This document shows, piece after piece, positions 26,010 to 34,928 of a DNA stretch of 64,000 nt. Every line of letters starts with the position of its first letter. Within the stretch, counting starts at the first letter, position 1. Both the position numbers and the translations under genes were made by a program. Location: assembly GCA_016707205.1 (NCBI GenBank), contig JADJHZ010000001.1, forward strand, positions 124,001 to 188,000, read 5' to 3'. The DNA is from Haliscomenobacter sp. (GTDB taxonomy: Bacteria > Bacteroidota > Bacteroidia > Chitinophagales > Saprospiraceae). The notes below the pieces were generated by a model. It was given only the letters and a program-made list of their open reading frames with translations. It searched no databases and had not been told where the DNA came from.

Positions 26010-26765
26010 ATGAGCAGGCAGAAAATTGCTGCAGGAAACTGGAAAATGAACCTGACCCTGGAAGAAGGGCGTCTTCTGGTTGAGGCATTGACGCAATCCG
26101 CAGGAACGCCAAAGGCGGAGGTTGTTCTATGTCCTCCATTTATGCATTTGACCATGGTGAAAAGCCTGTTGGCCGGGGCTGATGGGTTTTCGCTTGGAGC
26201 GCAGAATTGCCATCAGGAATTGAAAGGCGCTTTTACCGGAGAGGTTTCTGCTCCCATGCTTAAATCGGCGGGGGTAGAATATGTCATTTTAGGGCATTCA
26301 GAGCGCCGCGAATATTTTGGAGAAACCGACGCGCTGCTGGCGAAAAAGGTCGATCGCGTTCTGGAAGAAGGATTGCGTCCGATTTTTTGTTGTGGGGAAC
26401 CCCTGCCCATCCGGGAAGAAGGAACGCACGTAGCGCACGTTCGTGCCCAGATTAGCGCTTCCCTTTTTCATTTATCCCCGGATCTGTTTTCGCGCATCGT
26501 TATCGCTTATGAACCCATTTGGGCGATTGGTACCGGGAGGACTGCCAGCCCGGAGCAGGCTCAGGAGATGCATTCGGCGATCAGGTCTTTGCTCGCAGAA
26601 CATTTTGGAGCGGAGATGGCAGGCCAAACGCCTATTCTCTATGGAGGGAGCGTCAACGCAGGTAATGCGGCGAGTTTGTTCTCCCAACCGGATGTGGATG
26701 GCGGATTGGTTGGCGGGGCTTCGCTGAAAACAGAGGAATTCCTCCAGATTGTGCGCTCGTTTTAA
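26010..26765 (+). CDS. tpiA: Triose-phosphate isomerase
   Basis: The glycolytic enzyme interconverts dihydroxyacetone phosphate and glyceraldehyde 3-phosphate. The 251-residue protein has GNWKMN with the catalytic Lys near residue 11, the electrophilic His in GHSERR, the catalytic Glu in IAYEPIWAIGTG, and the phosphate-binding ILYGGSVNAGN. The start at 26010 (MSRQKIAAGNWKMN) is the family's; an in-frame TTG at 25977 is too early relative to the promoter. Confidence 0.96.
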   Translation: MSRQKIAAGNWKMNLTLEEGRLLVEALTQSAGTPKAEVVLCPPFMHLTMVKSLLAGADGFSLGAQNCHQELKGAFTGEVSAPMLKSAGVEYVILGHSERREYFGETDALLAKKVDRVLEEGLRPIFCCGEPLPIREEGTHVAHVRAQISASLFHLSPDLFSRIVIAYEPIWAIGTGRTASPEQAQEMHSAIRSLLAEHFGAEMAGQTPILYGGSVNAGNAASLFSQPDVDGGLVGGASLKTEEFLQIVRSF

Positions 26766-26837
26766 GGCTGGAACAACGGTTATCACTTTTTTGCACAAAT
26801 TCCATGGCGGATTGGATGCGCCGTAAGGCATATTTGT

Positions 26838-26845
26838 TAAATTTG
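26838..26845 (+). promoter_or_regulatory. Promoter -7 box of the HTH regulator
   Basis: TAAATTTG matches TAnnTTTG exactly. A start of transcription near 26852 would leave a leader of about 25 bases before the ATG at 26877. I see no clear -33 element. Confidence 0.45.
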
Positions 26846-26876
26846 TCTAAGGCGTCCTAAACATCCTTTTCCCCCT

Positions 26877-27713
26877 ATGAATAATGTTGTTACCCAACGT
26901 TTTATTAAATGCCACGACAAACTTCGGGAAGATAACCGGATTCGGTCTAGCAGGCAATTCGCTATGGCGTTGGACTATCTGCCTCAAAGTTTAAGCGAAA
27001 TACTTAAAGGGCGGAGAGATGTAACGATCGATTTGCTCCGGAAAGCGGTAGAGAAATATAAAATCAACCCGGTTTATTTGATCACCGGGGAGGGGCCTCT
27101 ATTCATGACCGAAGAGGACCGGCAGGATTTTCGTATCCTGACGATTGTAACCAACCCGGAAGAGACCGAACGCATCGTCCATGTGCCGAATACCGCGCAA
27201 GCGGGCTACGCGGAGGAATCCGGCAACCCCGTTTTTGTCGAAAATCTGCCCACTTTTTCCCTGCCAGACTACCGCTACAAAGTGGGCACCTACCGCTCCT
27301 TTGATGTGACCGGAGACGGGATGGAGCCTACCTTAATGGAAGGCGACAAAGTGGTGTGCAGTTTTTTGGAGCCTTCTTTATGGGGGACTTCTATCAAAGA
27401 CCATTACGTGTACGTTCTGGTGACCCGCGGGGACGTGCAGGTGCGCAGAGTAGTTAACCTCATTCCAGACCGGAGACAACTCCGCCTGCTCTCTGATAAT
27501 TTGTTTTACGAACCTTTTCTCATTAGCCTAAGCGAGGTTCGGGAAATTTGGTATGTGCGTTCCAAAATCAGCCCTTTTCTGGCGGCCCCCAAAAGCCAGG
27601 CTATCTCTTTACACAACGGGCTGACCGACTTGCAGCGAATCGTCCAGGAACAACATCATCTCATCCGGAATTTGCAGGAGGCTATCGAACAATTAGCAGA
27701 AAAGCACATTTAA
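26877..27713 (+). CDS. HTH regulator with degenerate S24 (LexA/CI-like) domain
   Basis: The 278-residue protein has an N-terminal helix-turn-helix (residues 1-75, SRQFAMALDYLPQSLSEILKGRRDVTIDLLRKA) and a C-terminal S24 fold (about 125-225). In LexA/CI proteins the catalytic dyad is the Ser in GDSMEPT and a downstream Lys. Here the first motif reads VTGDGMEPTLMEGDKVV, with Gly148 in place of Ser, and the Lys region reads DVQVRRV with Arg. Self-cleavage is therefore not expected, and it probably works as a conventional ligand- or partner-controlled regulator. A short helical tail (residues 245-278) may mediate dimerisation. Confidence 0.8.
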   Translation: MNNVVTQRFIKCHDKLREDNRIRSSRQFAMALDYLPQSLSEILKGRRDVTIDLLRKAVEKYKINPVYLITGEGPLFMTEEDRQDFRILTIVTNPEETERIVHVPNTAQAGYAEESGNPVFVENLPTFSLPDYRYKVGTYRSFDVTGDGMEPTLMEGDKVVCSFLEPSLWGTSIKDHYVYVLVTRGDVQVRRVVNLIPDRRQLRLLSDNLFYEPFLISLSEVREIWYVRSKISPFLAAPKSQAISLHNGLTDLQRIVQEQHHLIRNLQEAIEQLAEKHI

Positions 27714-27746
27714 TGAGGCAAATTGGACAAAGAAAAACCCTCTGAC

Positions 27747-27974
27747 ATGAAACAATTTACCATCGAAGGAAAAGTGGTTTTCCAGGATATAGAGGACGGA
27801 GTTTGGGGTATTACCGGCGCGGATGGAGCCAAATGGCTACCTATCCATTTACCTTCCAGTTTGAAGAAAAAAGGACTTAAGGTACGGGTTATTGCGCAGG
27901 AAAGGGACGATATGGTTTCCTCGTTCCAATGGGGAACGCCCATCCGAATCCTTTCCTTTCAAATCCTTAAATAA
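27747..27974 (+). CDS. Small hypothetical protein
   Basis: This 75-residue, beta-rich soluble protein (MKQFTIEGKVVFQDIEDGVWGITGADGAKWLPIHLP) looks like a small OB- or SH3-like barrel. It begins 33 bases after the HTH regulator and ends 18 bases before the convergent accC gene. The ATG at 27747 is preferred over a TTG at 27723. No family is recognised. Confidence 0.6.
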   Translation: MKQFTIEGKVVFQDIEDGVWGITGADGAKWLPIHLPSSLKKKGLKVRVIAQERDDMVSSFQWGTPIRILSFQILK

Positions 27975-27992
27975 CGAGGCGAGATATCCCCT

Positions 27993-29462
27993 TTACCGGT
28001 GCACTCCCCAATCCGGCGCTCCCGGGTTAGGAACGGTAAGGGTCGCCTGGTTGAGTTTATATAGTTGCAGACTAAGTCTGGCGGCAACTTCAGCTTCTTC
28101 GGTATTTTCCTGGGCGATTATCTCCGGCGTGAAGTACTTTTGCACGAAGTGGGTGTCAAAGTCGCCCGAAATAAACGCAGGGTGCTGGAAAACAAACTTC
28201 CCGAAGGGTAGGGTAGTGGCCACGCCTTCGATGCGGTATTGCTCAATCGCATCCAACATCCGGCGAATGGCCGCTTCGCGGTTCATCCCAAATGCACAGA
28301 GTTTAGCGATCATTGGATCGTAATAGATGGGGATGTCCATCCCTTCCTCAAACCCGTCATCTACGCGAATATGCGCCCCCTCCGGCTTGCGGTAAACGCT
28401 GAGTTTACCCACGCTGGGAAGGAAATTATTGAGGGGGTCTTCTGCATAAACCCTTAGCTCGATCGCGTGCCCATGGATTTTCAGGTCTTCCTGCCGGATC
28501 GTCAGCGCTTCGCCCCGGGCTATACGGATCTGCTGCTCCACCAAATCCAGGCCGGTAATCAGCTCCGTTACCGGGTGCTCCACTTGAAGCCGGGTGTTCA
28601 TTTCCAGAAAATAGAAGTTCAATGAGCGATCCACCAAAAATTCGACGGTGCCCGCGCCGAGATACTTAGCCGCCCGGGCCACCTTGACCGCAGCTTCCCC
28701 CATTGCCTGGCGGACCTCCGGAGTCAGAATAGCAGAAGGCGCTTCTTCGATGACTTTCTGGTGGCGCCGCTGCACGCTGCATTCCCGCTCGAACAAGTAG
28801 AGCACGTTGTCGTAGCTGTCGGCCAGCACCTGAATCTCAATGTGGCGCGGAGAGTCGATATATTTTTCGATGAAGACGGAGCCGTCTCCAAAGGCGGAGG
28901 TTGCTTCGCTGATGGCCCTCGTCATCTGTTCTTCCAGCTCTTCTTCTTTATGCACGATGCGCATCCCTTTGCCGCCGCCCCCTGCGGAAGCCTTGATCAG
29001 CACGGGAAACCCGACGGTCCGGGCGACCGCTTTCGCTTCGGCAGGATCTGAAACCGAGTGGTCAACTCCGGGAACCATGGGGATGTTATACCCTTTTACG
29101 GCATCTTTTGCGGCGAGCTTGCTTCCCATGATCTCTATGGAGAAGGCGCTTGGGCCAATAAACGTAATCCCATTGGATTCGCACATCTCAGCAAAGCGGC
29201 TATTTTCGCTTAAGAACCCATACCCCGGGTGAATAGCGTCGGCGCCTCTGGATTTAGCTACTTCGATGAGGTGTTCTGCACGCAAATAGGATTGGTTGGA
29301 TGGGGGAGGGCCAATCAGTACCGCTTCATCCGCAAAACGAACATGGGGGGCGTTGCGATCTGCTTCCGAATAAACAGCAACGACAGGAATCCCCATTTTT
29401 CGGGCGGTGCGCATGACGCGCAATGCGATCTCGCCCCGGTTGGCAACTAGAATCTTTTTCAT
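27993..29462 (-). CDS. accC: Acetyl/acyl-CoA carboxylase biotin carboxylase subunit
   Basis: The 489-residue protein has the biotin carboxylase fold. It starts with MKKILVANRGEIALRVMRTARKMG and has the ATP-grasp glycine loop KASAGGGGKGMRIV, HIEIQVLADSYDNVLYLFERECSVQRRHQKVIEEAPS, LEMNTRLQVEHPVTE and the C-terminal HAIELRVYAEDP. It carboxylates biotin on the partner BCCP with ATP and bicarbonate for fatty-acid synthesis, or for propionyl-CoA carboxylation. No accB or carboxyltransferase gene is adjacent. The stand-alone arrangement and the last 40 residues resemble the acyl-CoA carboxylase alpha subunits of Bacteroidota. Confidence 0.93.
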   Translation of the reverse strand: MKKILVANRGEIALRVMRTARKMGIPVVAVYSEADRNAPHVRFADEAVLIGPPPSNQSYLRAEHLIEVAKSRGADAIHPGYGFLSENSRFAEMCESNGITFIGPSAFSIEIMGSKLAAKDAVKGYNIPMVPGVDHSVSDPAEAKAVARTVGFPVLIKASAGGGGKGMRIVHKEEELEEQMTRAISEATSAFGDGSVFIEKYIDSPRHIEIQVLADSYDNVLYLFERECSVQRRHQKVIEEAPSAILTPEVRQAMGEAAVKVARAAKYLGAGTVEFLVDRSLNFYFLEMNTRLQVEHPVTELITGLDLVEQQIRIARGEALTIRQEDLKIHGHAIELRVYAEDPLNNFLPSVGKLSVYRKPEGAHIRVDDGFEEGMDIPIYYDPMIAKLCAFGMNREAAIRRMLDAIEQYRIEGVATTLPFGKFVFQHPAFISGDFDTHFVQKYFTPEIIAQENTEEAEVAARLSLQLYKLNQATLTVPNPGAPDWGVHR

Positions 29463-29556
29463 GTTTGGGTTAGATTGTGTTCGAAATAGCGGCCCATCGG
29501 CATAGCTTGCTTATGGACGATAAATAGAATAACCACTTTTTCAACCAGAGTTGTTG

Positions 29557-29564
29557 TACTTTTG
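29557..29564 (+). promoter_or_regulatory. Candidate promoter box upstream of the P-type ATPase
   Basis: TACTTTTG matches TAnnTTTG exactly. It would start transcription near 29571, giving a leader of about 120 bases before the ATG at 29692. The 229-base gap 29463-29691 contains no other signal that I can see. Confidence 0.45.
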
Positions 29565-29691
29565 CAAAGCAACAGAGGATTTATCCCTGATTCCTGTACA
29601 AATATAGCTCAGGAATCCCCGATTTCCAAGGGAAATAACCTCTCGGGTAGCAACGAATCGTCAGTATTCGGTTTCGCGAACAACGGGCAGG

Positions 29692-31821
29692 ATGATGGAA
29701 AAAAAAGTCGTCGAATTAAAAGTAGAAGGCATGGATTGCGCCAATTGCGCGCAAAGCATTACTCGGTATCTCGAGCGAAAAGGCCTGGAGGACGTTTTTG
29801 TGAGCTTTCAGACCAAAGAGGTTCGGTTCAAGTGGCAGGCAGATCAACTTAGCCTTGACGAAATAAAAAAAGGCATTGCTAAGCTTGGATACACCATAGC
29901 TGAACCGAATCAAGCTGTTCTTTTCTGGACCTTGGAACGGAAATTAGCCGCGAGCGCCCTTTTCACGCTCCCTTTGCTTTTGCATCATCTGGGCGCCATG
30001 GCAGGCATTCACTTCCATGCGCTTGGACATCCTGCCGTTCAATTCGCTCTGTGTTTGCCGGTTTTTGCCTTGGGTGCCTGGCATTTTGGTAAAAGCGGTT
30101 TGGGTTCCATGAAAAGTGGAACCCCTAACATGGACGTCCTGATCTTCATCGGAGGAACGGCGGCTTTTGTATACAGCCTGGTTGGCTGGATGGTGGGCGA
30201 GCCAGACTATATTTTTTTTGAAACCTCGGCGACCATTTTTACCCTGGTATTTCTGGGAAACTATATCGAACATCGCGCGGTGGGCCAAACGACCAGCGCA
30301 ATTGAAGAGTTATCCAAACTGCAGGTTAAAAAAGCCCGCCGGATTATGGCTTCCGGAACCGTTATTTCCATAGATCATGACGATATTGAAACCGGATTTA
30401 TCCTTCAGGTGAACGAAGGAGACCAAGTGCCGGCGGATGGCAGGATCCTCTCGGGCTCGGCGACCCTGGACGAATCCCTTCTAACCGGCGAGCCTTCCGT
30501 TAGAAAAACAGGAAGGCGATCCGCTAATCGGGGGTCTTTGGTCCCTAGAGGGAACGTCACGATGGAAGTAACGGCGGTTGGCGACCGTTCCCTCCTGGGG
30601 CAAATGATTGAACTGGTTAAAACGGCCCAGCAAGATAAACCATCCATCCAGCGGCTGGCCGATCAGATCAGCGCCATTTTTGTCCCTGCCGTATTGGTCA
30701 TCGCTGCTGTTGCCTTTATGGTCAACTATTTTGGCTTCGACGTCTCCTTCCAAAAGTCTTTAATGAACAGCATTGCCGTACTGGTGATCTCCTGTCCTTG
30801 CGCCATGGGACTGGCTACGCCAACGGCGATAATGGTTGGCGTGGGGCGGCTTGCCCGAAATGGGATACTGGTAAAAGGCGGACAAACGGTGGAGATTTTT
30901 TCCCAAGTGCGGCGCATCGTTTTTGATAAAACCGGAACCCTGACTACCGGCCAATTCAAAATTCAGGATATCGCCTACCACACCCCGGACCATAACCGGG
31001 TGAATGCGCTGGTGTATTTCCTGGAGAAACATTCCTCCCATCCCATCGCTCAATCACTTGTGGAGGCACTCGAGCATCGCCAGAATGGAGTGAAACTGGA
31101 ACCGCTTACTGTCGTTGAAGATAAAGGGATTGGCGTAACGGCTCAGGATCAACAAGGTAATCTCTATAAGGTGGGCTCGCGGCGGATCTTTTCCCAAACA
31201 GGTGAAGCGCCCTCTCCTGCATCGGTTTTCCTGACTTGCAACAACCACTTACTGGCCGAGTTCTACCTCGAAGACGAAGTGAAGGAAGAGGCGCCTGCTG
31301 TGATCAGAGCGCTGCAAAGCCAAGGGATTGAACCGGTAATCATCAGCGGCGACCATAGGGATAAAACAGCGCGGGTTGCCACCTTGCTGGGGGTCAAGGA
31401 ATACCACGCGGAGCAACTCCCTTCGGAAAAACTCCGCTTTATCGAACGATATGCTGCACAAGAACCCACCGCTATGGTAGGAGATGGCATTAACGATGCT
31501 CCCGCCCTGGCTAAAGCTACTATAGGCGTTTCGTTGAGCAATGCTTCGCAAACCGCTATTCAGTCTGCCCAAATTATTCTTTTGAATGGCCGGATCGATT
31601 TCTTGATTAAGGCCCTGGAAATCTGTAAACATACCGTGTTAACCATCCGGCAAAGCCTGGGCTGGGCATTTGCCTACAATATTGTCGCGATTCCAATCGC
31701 CGCCGCAGGATTCCTGAACCCAATGTGGGGCGCCCTGTTTATGGCCTTTTCCGATGTGGTCGTTATTGGAAACGCAATCCGGCTGCGGCATAAATGGATT
31801 AAAGGCGTGGGGAGACGGTAG
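29692..31821 (+). CDS. Copper-type P1B ATPase
   Basis: This 709-residue heavy-metal exporter has an N-terminal HMA domain with GMDCANCAQ (residues 13-21) and eight expected membrane helices. It has the transport-site motif SCPCAMGLATP (about 366-376), LTGEP, phosphorylation motif DKTGTLT (about 412-418), HSSHPIA, and hinge GDGINDAPAL (about 598). The CPC site with a CxxC HMA domain points to Cu(I) or Ag(I) efflux; Zn/Cd pumps usually show other flanking residues. The ATG at 29692 precedes a second ATG at 29695. A copper chaperone or repressor is not adjacent. Confidence 0.9.
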   Translation: MMEKKVVELKVEGMDCANCAQSITRYLERKGLEDVFVSFQTKEVRFKWQADQLSLDEIKKGIAKLGYTIAEPNQAVLFWTLERKLAASALFTLPLLLHHLGAMAGIHFHALGHPAVQFALCLPVFALGAWHFGKSGLGSMKSGTPNMDVLIFIGGTAAFVYSLVGWMVGEPDYIFFETSATIFTLVFLGNYIEHRAVGQTTSAIEELSKLQVKKARRIMASGTVISIDHDDIETGFILQVNEGDQVPADGRILSGSATLDESLLTGEPSVRKTGRRSANRGSLVPRGNVTMEVTAVGDRSLLGQMIELVKTAQQDKPSIQRLADQISAIFVPAVLVIAAVAFMVNYFGFDVSFQKSLMNSIAVLVISCPCAMGLATPTAIMVGVGRLARNGILVKGGQTVEIFSQVRRIVFDKTGTLTTGQFKIQDIAYHTPDHNRVNALVYFLEKHSSHPIAQSLVEALEHRQNGVKLEPLTVVEDKGIGVTAQDQQGNLYKVGSRRIFSQTGEAPSPASVFLTCNNHLLAEFYLEDEVKEEAPAVIRALQSQGIEPVIISGDHRDKTARVATLLGVKEYHAEQLPSEKLRFIERYAAQEPTAMVGDGINDAPALAKATIGVSLSNASQTAIQSAQIILLNGRIDFLIKALEICKHTVLTIRQSLGWAFAYNIVAIPIAAAGFLNPMWGALFMAFSDVVVIGNAIRLRHKWIKGVGRR

Positions 31822-31900
31822 GACGGGAGACGGGAGCCCAAAGTCCTGGTCGTTGAGTCAAGCCGAAATTATTAGAATAAAATTCAGGAGGATTTAAACC

Positions 31901-32239
31901 ATGGCAGATAAGCAAATATTGGTCCAGGTAGCGTTGGATGACCAGAACAAGCCCTCCGAGATCCGGTGGTCGGCGGAGGATGATCCGCAAGGGGCGCAAT
32001 GGCGTTCATCCAAAGCGATGCTGTTATCTTTGTTTGACCGGGAGAATTTGGATACCCTGAAAATTGATCTCTGGACTTCGGATATGCAGGTCATGGAAAT
32101 GGACCGTTTTTTCTTTCAAACCCTTCGAGGTCTGGCGGATACCTATTTCAAAGCCACCCAGAACGCGCAATTGGCTACGGATTTTCAGCGATTTGTCCAG
32201 TATTTCGGAGAAAAAACAGAAATTATACCAAAAAAATAA
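31901..32239 (+). CDS. gldC: Gliding motility protein GldC
   Basis: The 112-residue protein matches GldC of the Bacteroidetes gliding/type IX secretion set: ILVQVALDDQNKPSEIRWSA, the WRSSKAMLLSLFDR segment and DLWTSDMQVMEMDRFFFQTL. GldC is a small soluble accessory gliding protein; its biochemical role is not known. It stands alone, 79 bases after the P-type ATPase and upstream of ffs, and is a strong marker for Bacteroidota. Confidence 0.9.
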   Translation: MADKQILVQVALDDQNKPSEIRWSAEDDPQGAQWRSSKAMLLSLFDRENLDTLKIDLWTSDMQVMEMDRFFFQTLRGLADTYFKATQNAQLATDFQRFVQYFGEKTEIIPKK

Positions 32240-32269
32240 ACAAGCCTGGTGGAAAAAGGAAAAAAAATA

Positions 32270-32277
32270 TAACTTTG
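32270..32277 (+). promoter_or_regulatory. ffs promoter -7 box
   Basis: TAACTTTG matches TAnnTTTG and lies 7 bases before the first base of the SRP RNA stem (32284), which places the expected transcription start exactly at the RNA 5' end. Confidence 0.65.
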
Positions 32278-32283
32278 CCGCCC

Positions 32284-32373
32284 GGTGAGCGCACTTGGTG
32301 CTGCTCCTTCCAATCCCCCCAGGGCAGAAATGCAGCAAGGGTACGAAGTTGAGCGCCCGTTGTGTGTCTCACC
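32284..32373 (+). ncRNA. ffs: Bacterial (small-type) signal recognition particle RNA
   Basis: This 90-base hairpin RNA binds Ffh. The terminal stem is GGTGAG (32284-32289) with CTCACC (32368-32373). Domain IV carries the invariant symmetric loop, CAGG on the 5' side and AGCA on the 3' side, separated by a GCA/TGC stem capped by a GAAA tetraloop (CAGGGCAGAAATGCAGCAAGGG). CTC and CTTC in the 5' half pair with GAAG and GAG in the 3' half. The 3' end abuts the convergent esterase gene. Confidence 0.85.
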
Positions 32374-33519
32374 TTATTGCTTTTCGCCCACAAACAGCCA
32401 TTCATAAGCCGTTGGGAACTCCCGGGCCCAATACCACTCCTGATGTTTTCCGTCTTCGTGAATCACCTTTTTAATAAATGCTGCTGGAAAGCCGGATTTA
32501 ATCAGCGTTTGGTGGAGCTTGTTGAGGTCGCGAATCACATGAGGCCCTTCTAATTGCCCAGCCGCCAAAAAAAGCTTTGGGTTTTTCTGGTTTCCTTTAG
32601 TTTGTATATGCCGGAACGCTTCTTTGGAATACCAAAGCGAAGGAGAAAAGATGCCTGCTTTTCCAAAAAAATCCTGGTATTCCACTATAGCGTATAAGGC
32701 AATCAGCCCCCCCATGGAAGATCCCATAATTCCGGTATGCTCCGGCCCGGGGAGGGTTCGGTAGTGCTGGTCGATAAAAGGCTTGAGCGTTTCGATAATA
32801 AATTGTACGTATTCCGCCCCTTCTCCTTCTCCAAAACGAGGGTGGGCCCAGGGGGAATATTCGTTCATGCGCAGTTCTCCACCGTTGTCAATAGCAACAA
32901 TGATTGCGCCGGGCACGCCCGCTTCCTGGAGCTGGTCCATACTTTCGTCCACATACCACTCTCCGGCAAAACTGGTCGCAGCGTCAAAAATGTTTTGACC
33001 ATCCTGAAGGTAAAGAACTGGAAAATGACGCTGAGGATCTTTCTGGTATGCCTCCGGGAGGTAAATCCAGATTCTGCGGGTTCTTCCAAGTTGGGGCATG
33101 GCAAAATCCCTGGCAATGATTTGCACCCTGGAAGAGGGATTCGTATTTTTATTGTCTGACATATCTTCCCAACTTTCGATCGAGTAATGAACCGTGTCTT
33201 TACCTCCGCGAAACGGATACTTCCGATTAGGCATCGATCCGGCTTCCTGGCCTTTTTCGACTTTACTCCAGGCGCCCCGGGTGAACTTGAACTCTATATC
33301 GCCTTTCTCCAGCAAGAGGTCAATGGCCCACTCCCCGTTGGCTTCCCGCTTTAAAGCATATCCGGGATCTCCCGGCTGCCAGCGGTTAAAGCTGCCTGCA
33401 AGGAAGATCGTATCGCCCACAGGCGTATAACCTGGAACTTGGCGAACCACCATCCTCAGTTGTGCGCTTAGCGGAATAGCCCCCAAAAACCAAATCAGGC
33501 AAAGAACCCATCGAGCCAT
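32374..33519 (-). CDS. Exported esterase with N-terminal glycan-binding-like domain
   Basis: The 381-residue protein has a signal peptide (MARWVLCLIWFLGAIPLSAQ) and a CBM20/48-like beta domain at about residues 25-120 (TIFLAGSFNRWQPGDPGYAL and IEFKFTRGAWSKVEKG). It ends in an alpha/beta-hydrolase of the putative-esterase (PF00756) group. The nucleophile elbow is GSSMGG near residue 262, with an oxyanion region after VLYLQDGQNIFD and a likely catalytic His in HEDGKHQEWYWA. The family includes feruloyl esterases, S-formylglutathione hydrolases and siderophore esterases; the specificity here is not visible. Start 33519 is chosen for the signal peptide. Confidence 0.8.
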   Translation of the reverse strand: MARWVLCLIWFLGAIPLSAQLRMVVRQVPGYTPVGDTIFLAGSFNRWQPGDPGYALKREANGEWAIDLLLEKGDIEFKFTRGAWSKVEKGQEAGSMPNRKYPFRGGKDTVHYSIESWEDMSDNKNTNPSSRVQIIARDFAMPQLGRTRRIWIYLPEAYQKDPQRHFPVLYLQDGQNIFDAATSFAGEWYVDESMDQLQEAGVPGAIIVAIDNGGELRMNEYSPWAHPRFGEGEGAEYVQFIIETLKPFIDQHYRTLPGPEHTGIMGSSMGGLIALYAIVEYQDFFGKAGIFSPSLWYSKEAFRHIQTKGNQKNPKLFLAAGQLEGPHVIRDLNKLHQTLIKSGFPAAFIKKVIHEDGKHQEWYWAREFPTAYEWLFVGEKQ

Positions 33520-33642
33520 AAACGTCGCTTTTGACAAATGCAAAAATATCGCATTCCCGGGGTTTCACAGAGAATTTGCAAAAAAAGACAAAAACGCCAA
33601 CCTTTTTTGTTGCCAGCCCGTCTATCCAGAAAAAGTATAGCC

Positions 33643-34917
33643 ATGAAAAAATTCCTTTGGTTTCCCATGATTTCGCTTGTTTTTCTTTCGATAGCCGTTT
33701 CGGGCTGTTTGAAAGATGAATGCGAGGCAGAGCATTTCTACGTAAAATACGATCCGGTATTTATTCTTCCCGCCAATTTGCGAACCACTATCCAGATCGA
33801 ACCCGTTAAGCAAATCGAACAGCCGGGTAAGATCTATGTTTATGGCCAGTATCTTTTTGTCAACGAATATGAAGAAGGCATTCACGTTTTTGACAACGAG
33901 AATCCCTCCAATCCAGTAGCGCTAGGGTTTTTGCCCATTCCGGGAAATATCGATATGGCGGTCCGGAATAATCTCCTATATGCAGACAGCTACGTGGATT
34001 TGGTGACCTTCCGGTTGGATAACCCGGCCAAGCCAGAGATGGTAAGCCGCCTGGAAAATGTGTTTCCCCATATGGGATTCGACGCGAATAGAGGCTTTTT
34101 AGTTAAATATGAACCCTCCGAAGTGGTCGAGCGTATCTCCTGTAGCCAGGCTACCGGCGATCAGGTTTGGCTGGAAGGCGGCCTTTGGGTTCGCAAGGAT
34201 GTCGCGGTGTTGAGCGGATCAGGGAATAGCGTTCCGGGCAACACAACCGGTATTGGAGGTTCTACCGCCCGGTTCACCCTCGGCCGCGAACACCTGTACA
34301 CCGTAAGCGAAACCGACCTCAAGGTTTTTGACCTCAAGGTTCCGGAAAAACCCAACCTCGCGAATACCGTCCATATTGGATGGGGTATTGAAACCATTTA
34401 CCCTTATGACGACAAATTATTTATCGGGAGCCGTAATGGCATGTTTATCTACGACACCAAGGACCCCCTCAACCCAAGGCAATTGGCCAACTTCGCCCAT
34501 GCCAACGCTTGCGACCCCGTGGTGGTTGAAGGTAATTACGCCTACATCACCCTTCGCGACGGCACAAAGTGCGAGTCCTTTACCAACCAACTGGAAGTGG
34601 TGGATGTAACCAATATCCTGAAACCGAACTTGTTGAAAACCTACCCAATGCATCACCCTATCGGACTTTCCATTGTCAACGGCATCCTGTTTATTTGCGA
34701 AGACGATGAGGGATTGAAAGTATTCGACGCTTCGGATTGGGACAAAATTGACCAGCGGCTGCTCGATCACGAAAAAGGGCTGACTACCTTCGACGTGATT
34801 GCCCTGGAAAAGGAAAAAGTGGCGATCGTTACGGGGAAGGAAGGTATATATCAGTACGATTTTACCAATCCGAAAGACCTGAAACTTTTGAGCAAGATCA
34901 AAATTGAAACCAAATAA
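33643..34917 (+). CDS. LVIVD-repeat lipoprotein
   Basis: The 424-residue protein has lipobox VSGC at about residues 19-22 and then a beta-propeller made of LVIVD repeats (IYVYGQYLFVNEYEEGIHVF, LYTVSETDLKVFDLKVPEK, LFIGSRNGMFIYDTKDPLNP). This suggests an outer-surface lipoprotein. Four further Cys residues (CSQATG, NACDP, TKCES, FICED) may be structural. The start at 33643 gives the lipoprotein signal; the frame is open upstream but carries no signal. It is divergent from the esterase and followed by an outer-membrane-type gene 11 bases on. Confidence 0.8.
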   Translation: MKKFLWFPMISLVFLSIAVSGCLKDECEAEHFYVKYDPVFILPANLRTTIQIEPVKQIEQPGKIYVYGQYLFVNEYEEGIHVFDNENPSNPVALGFLPIPGNIDMAVRNNLLYADSYVDLVTFRLDNPAKPEMVSRLENVFPHMGFDANRGFLVKYEPSEVVERISCSQATGDQVWLEGGLWVRKDVAVLSGSGNSVPGNTTGIGGSTARFTLGREHLYTVSETDLKVFDLKVPEKPNLANTVHIGWGIETIYPYDDKLFIGSRNGMFIYDTKDPLNPRQLANFAHANACDPVVVEGNYAYITLRDGTKCESFTNQLEVVDVTNILKPNLLKTYPMHHPIGLSIVNGILFICEDDEGLKVFDASDWDKIDQRLLDHEKGLTTFDVIALEKEKVAIVTGKEGIYQYDFTNPKDLKLLSKIKIETK

Positions 34918-34928
34918 TCCCATTCAGC

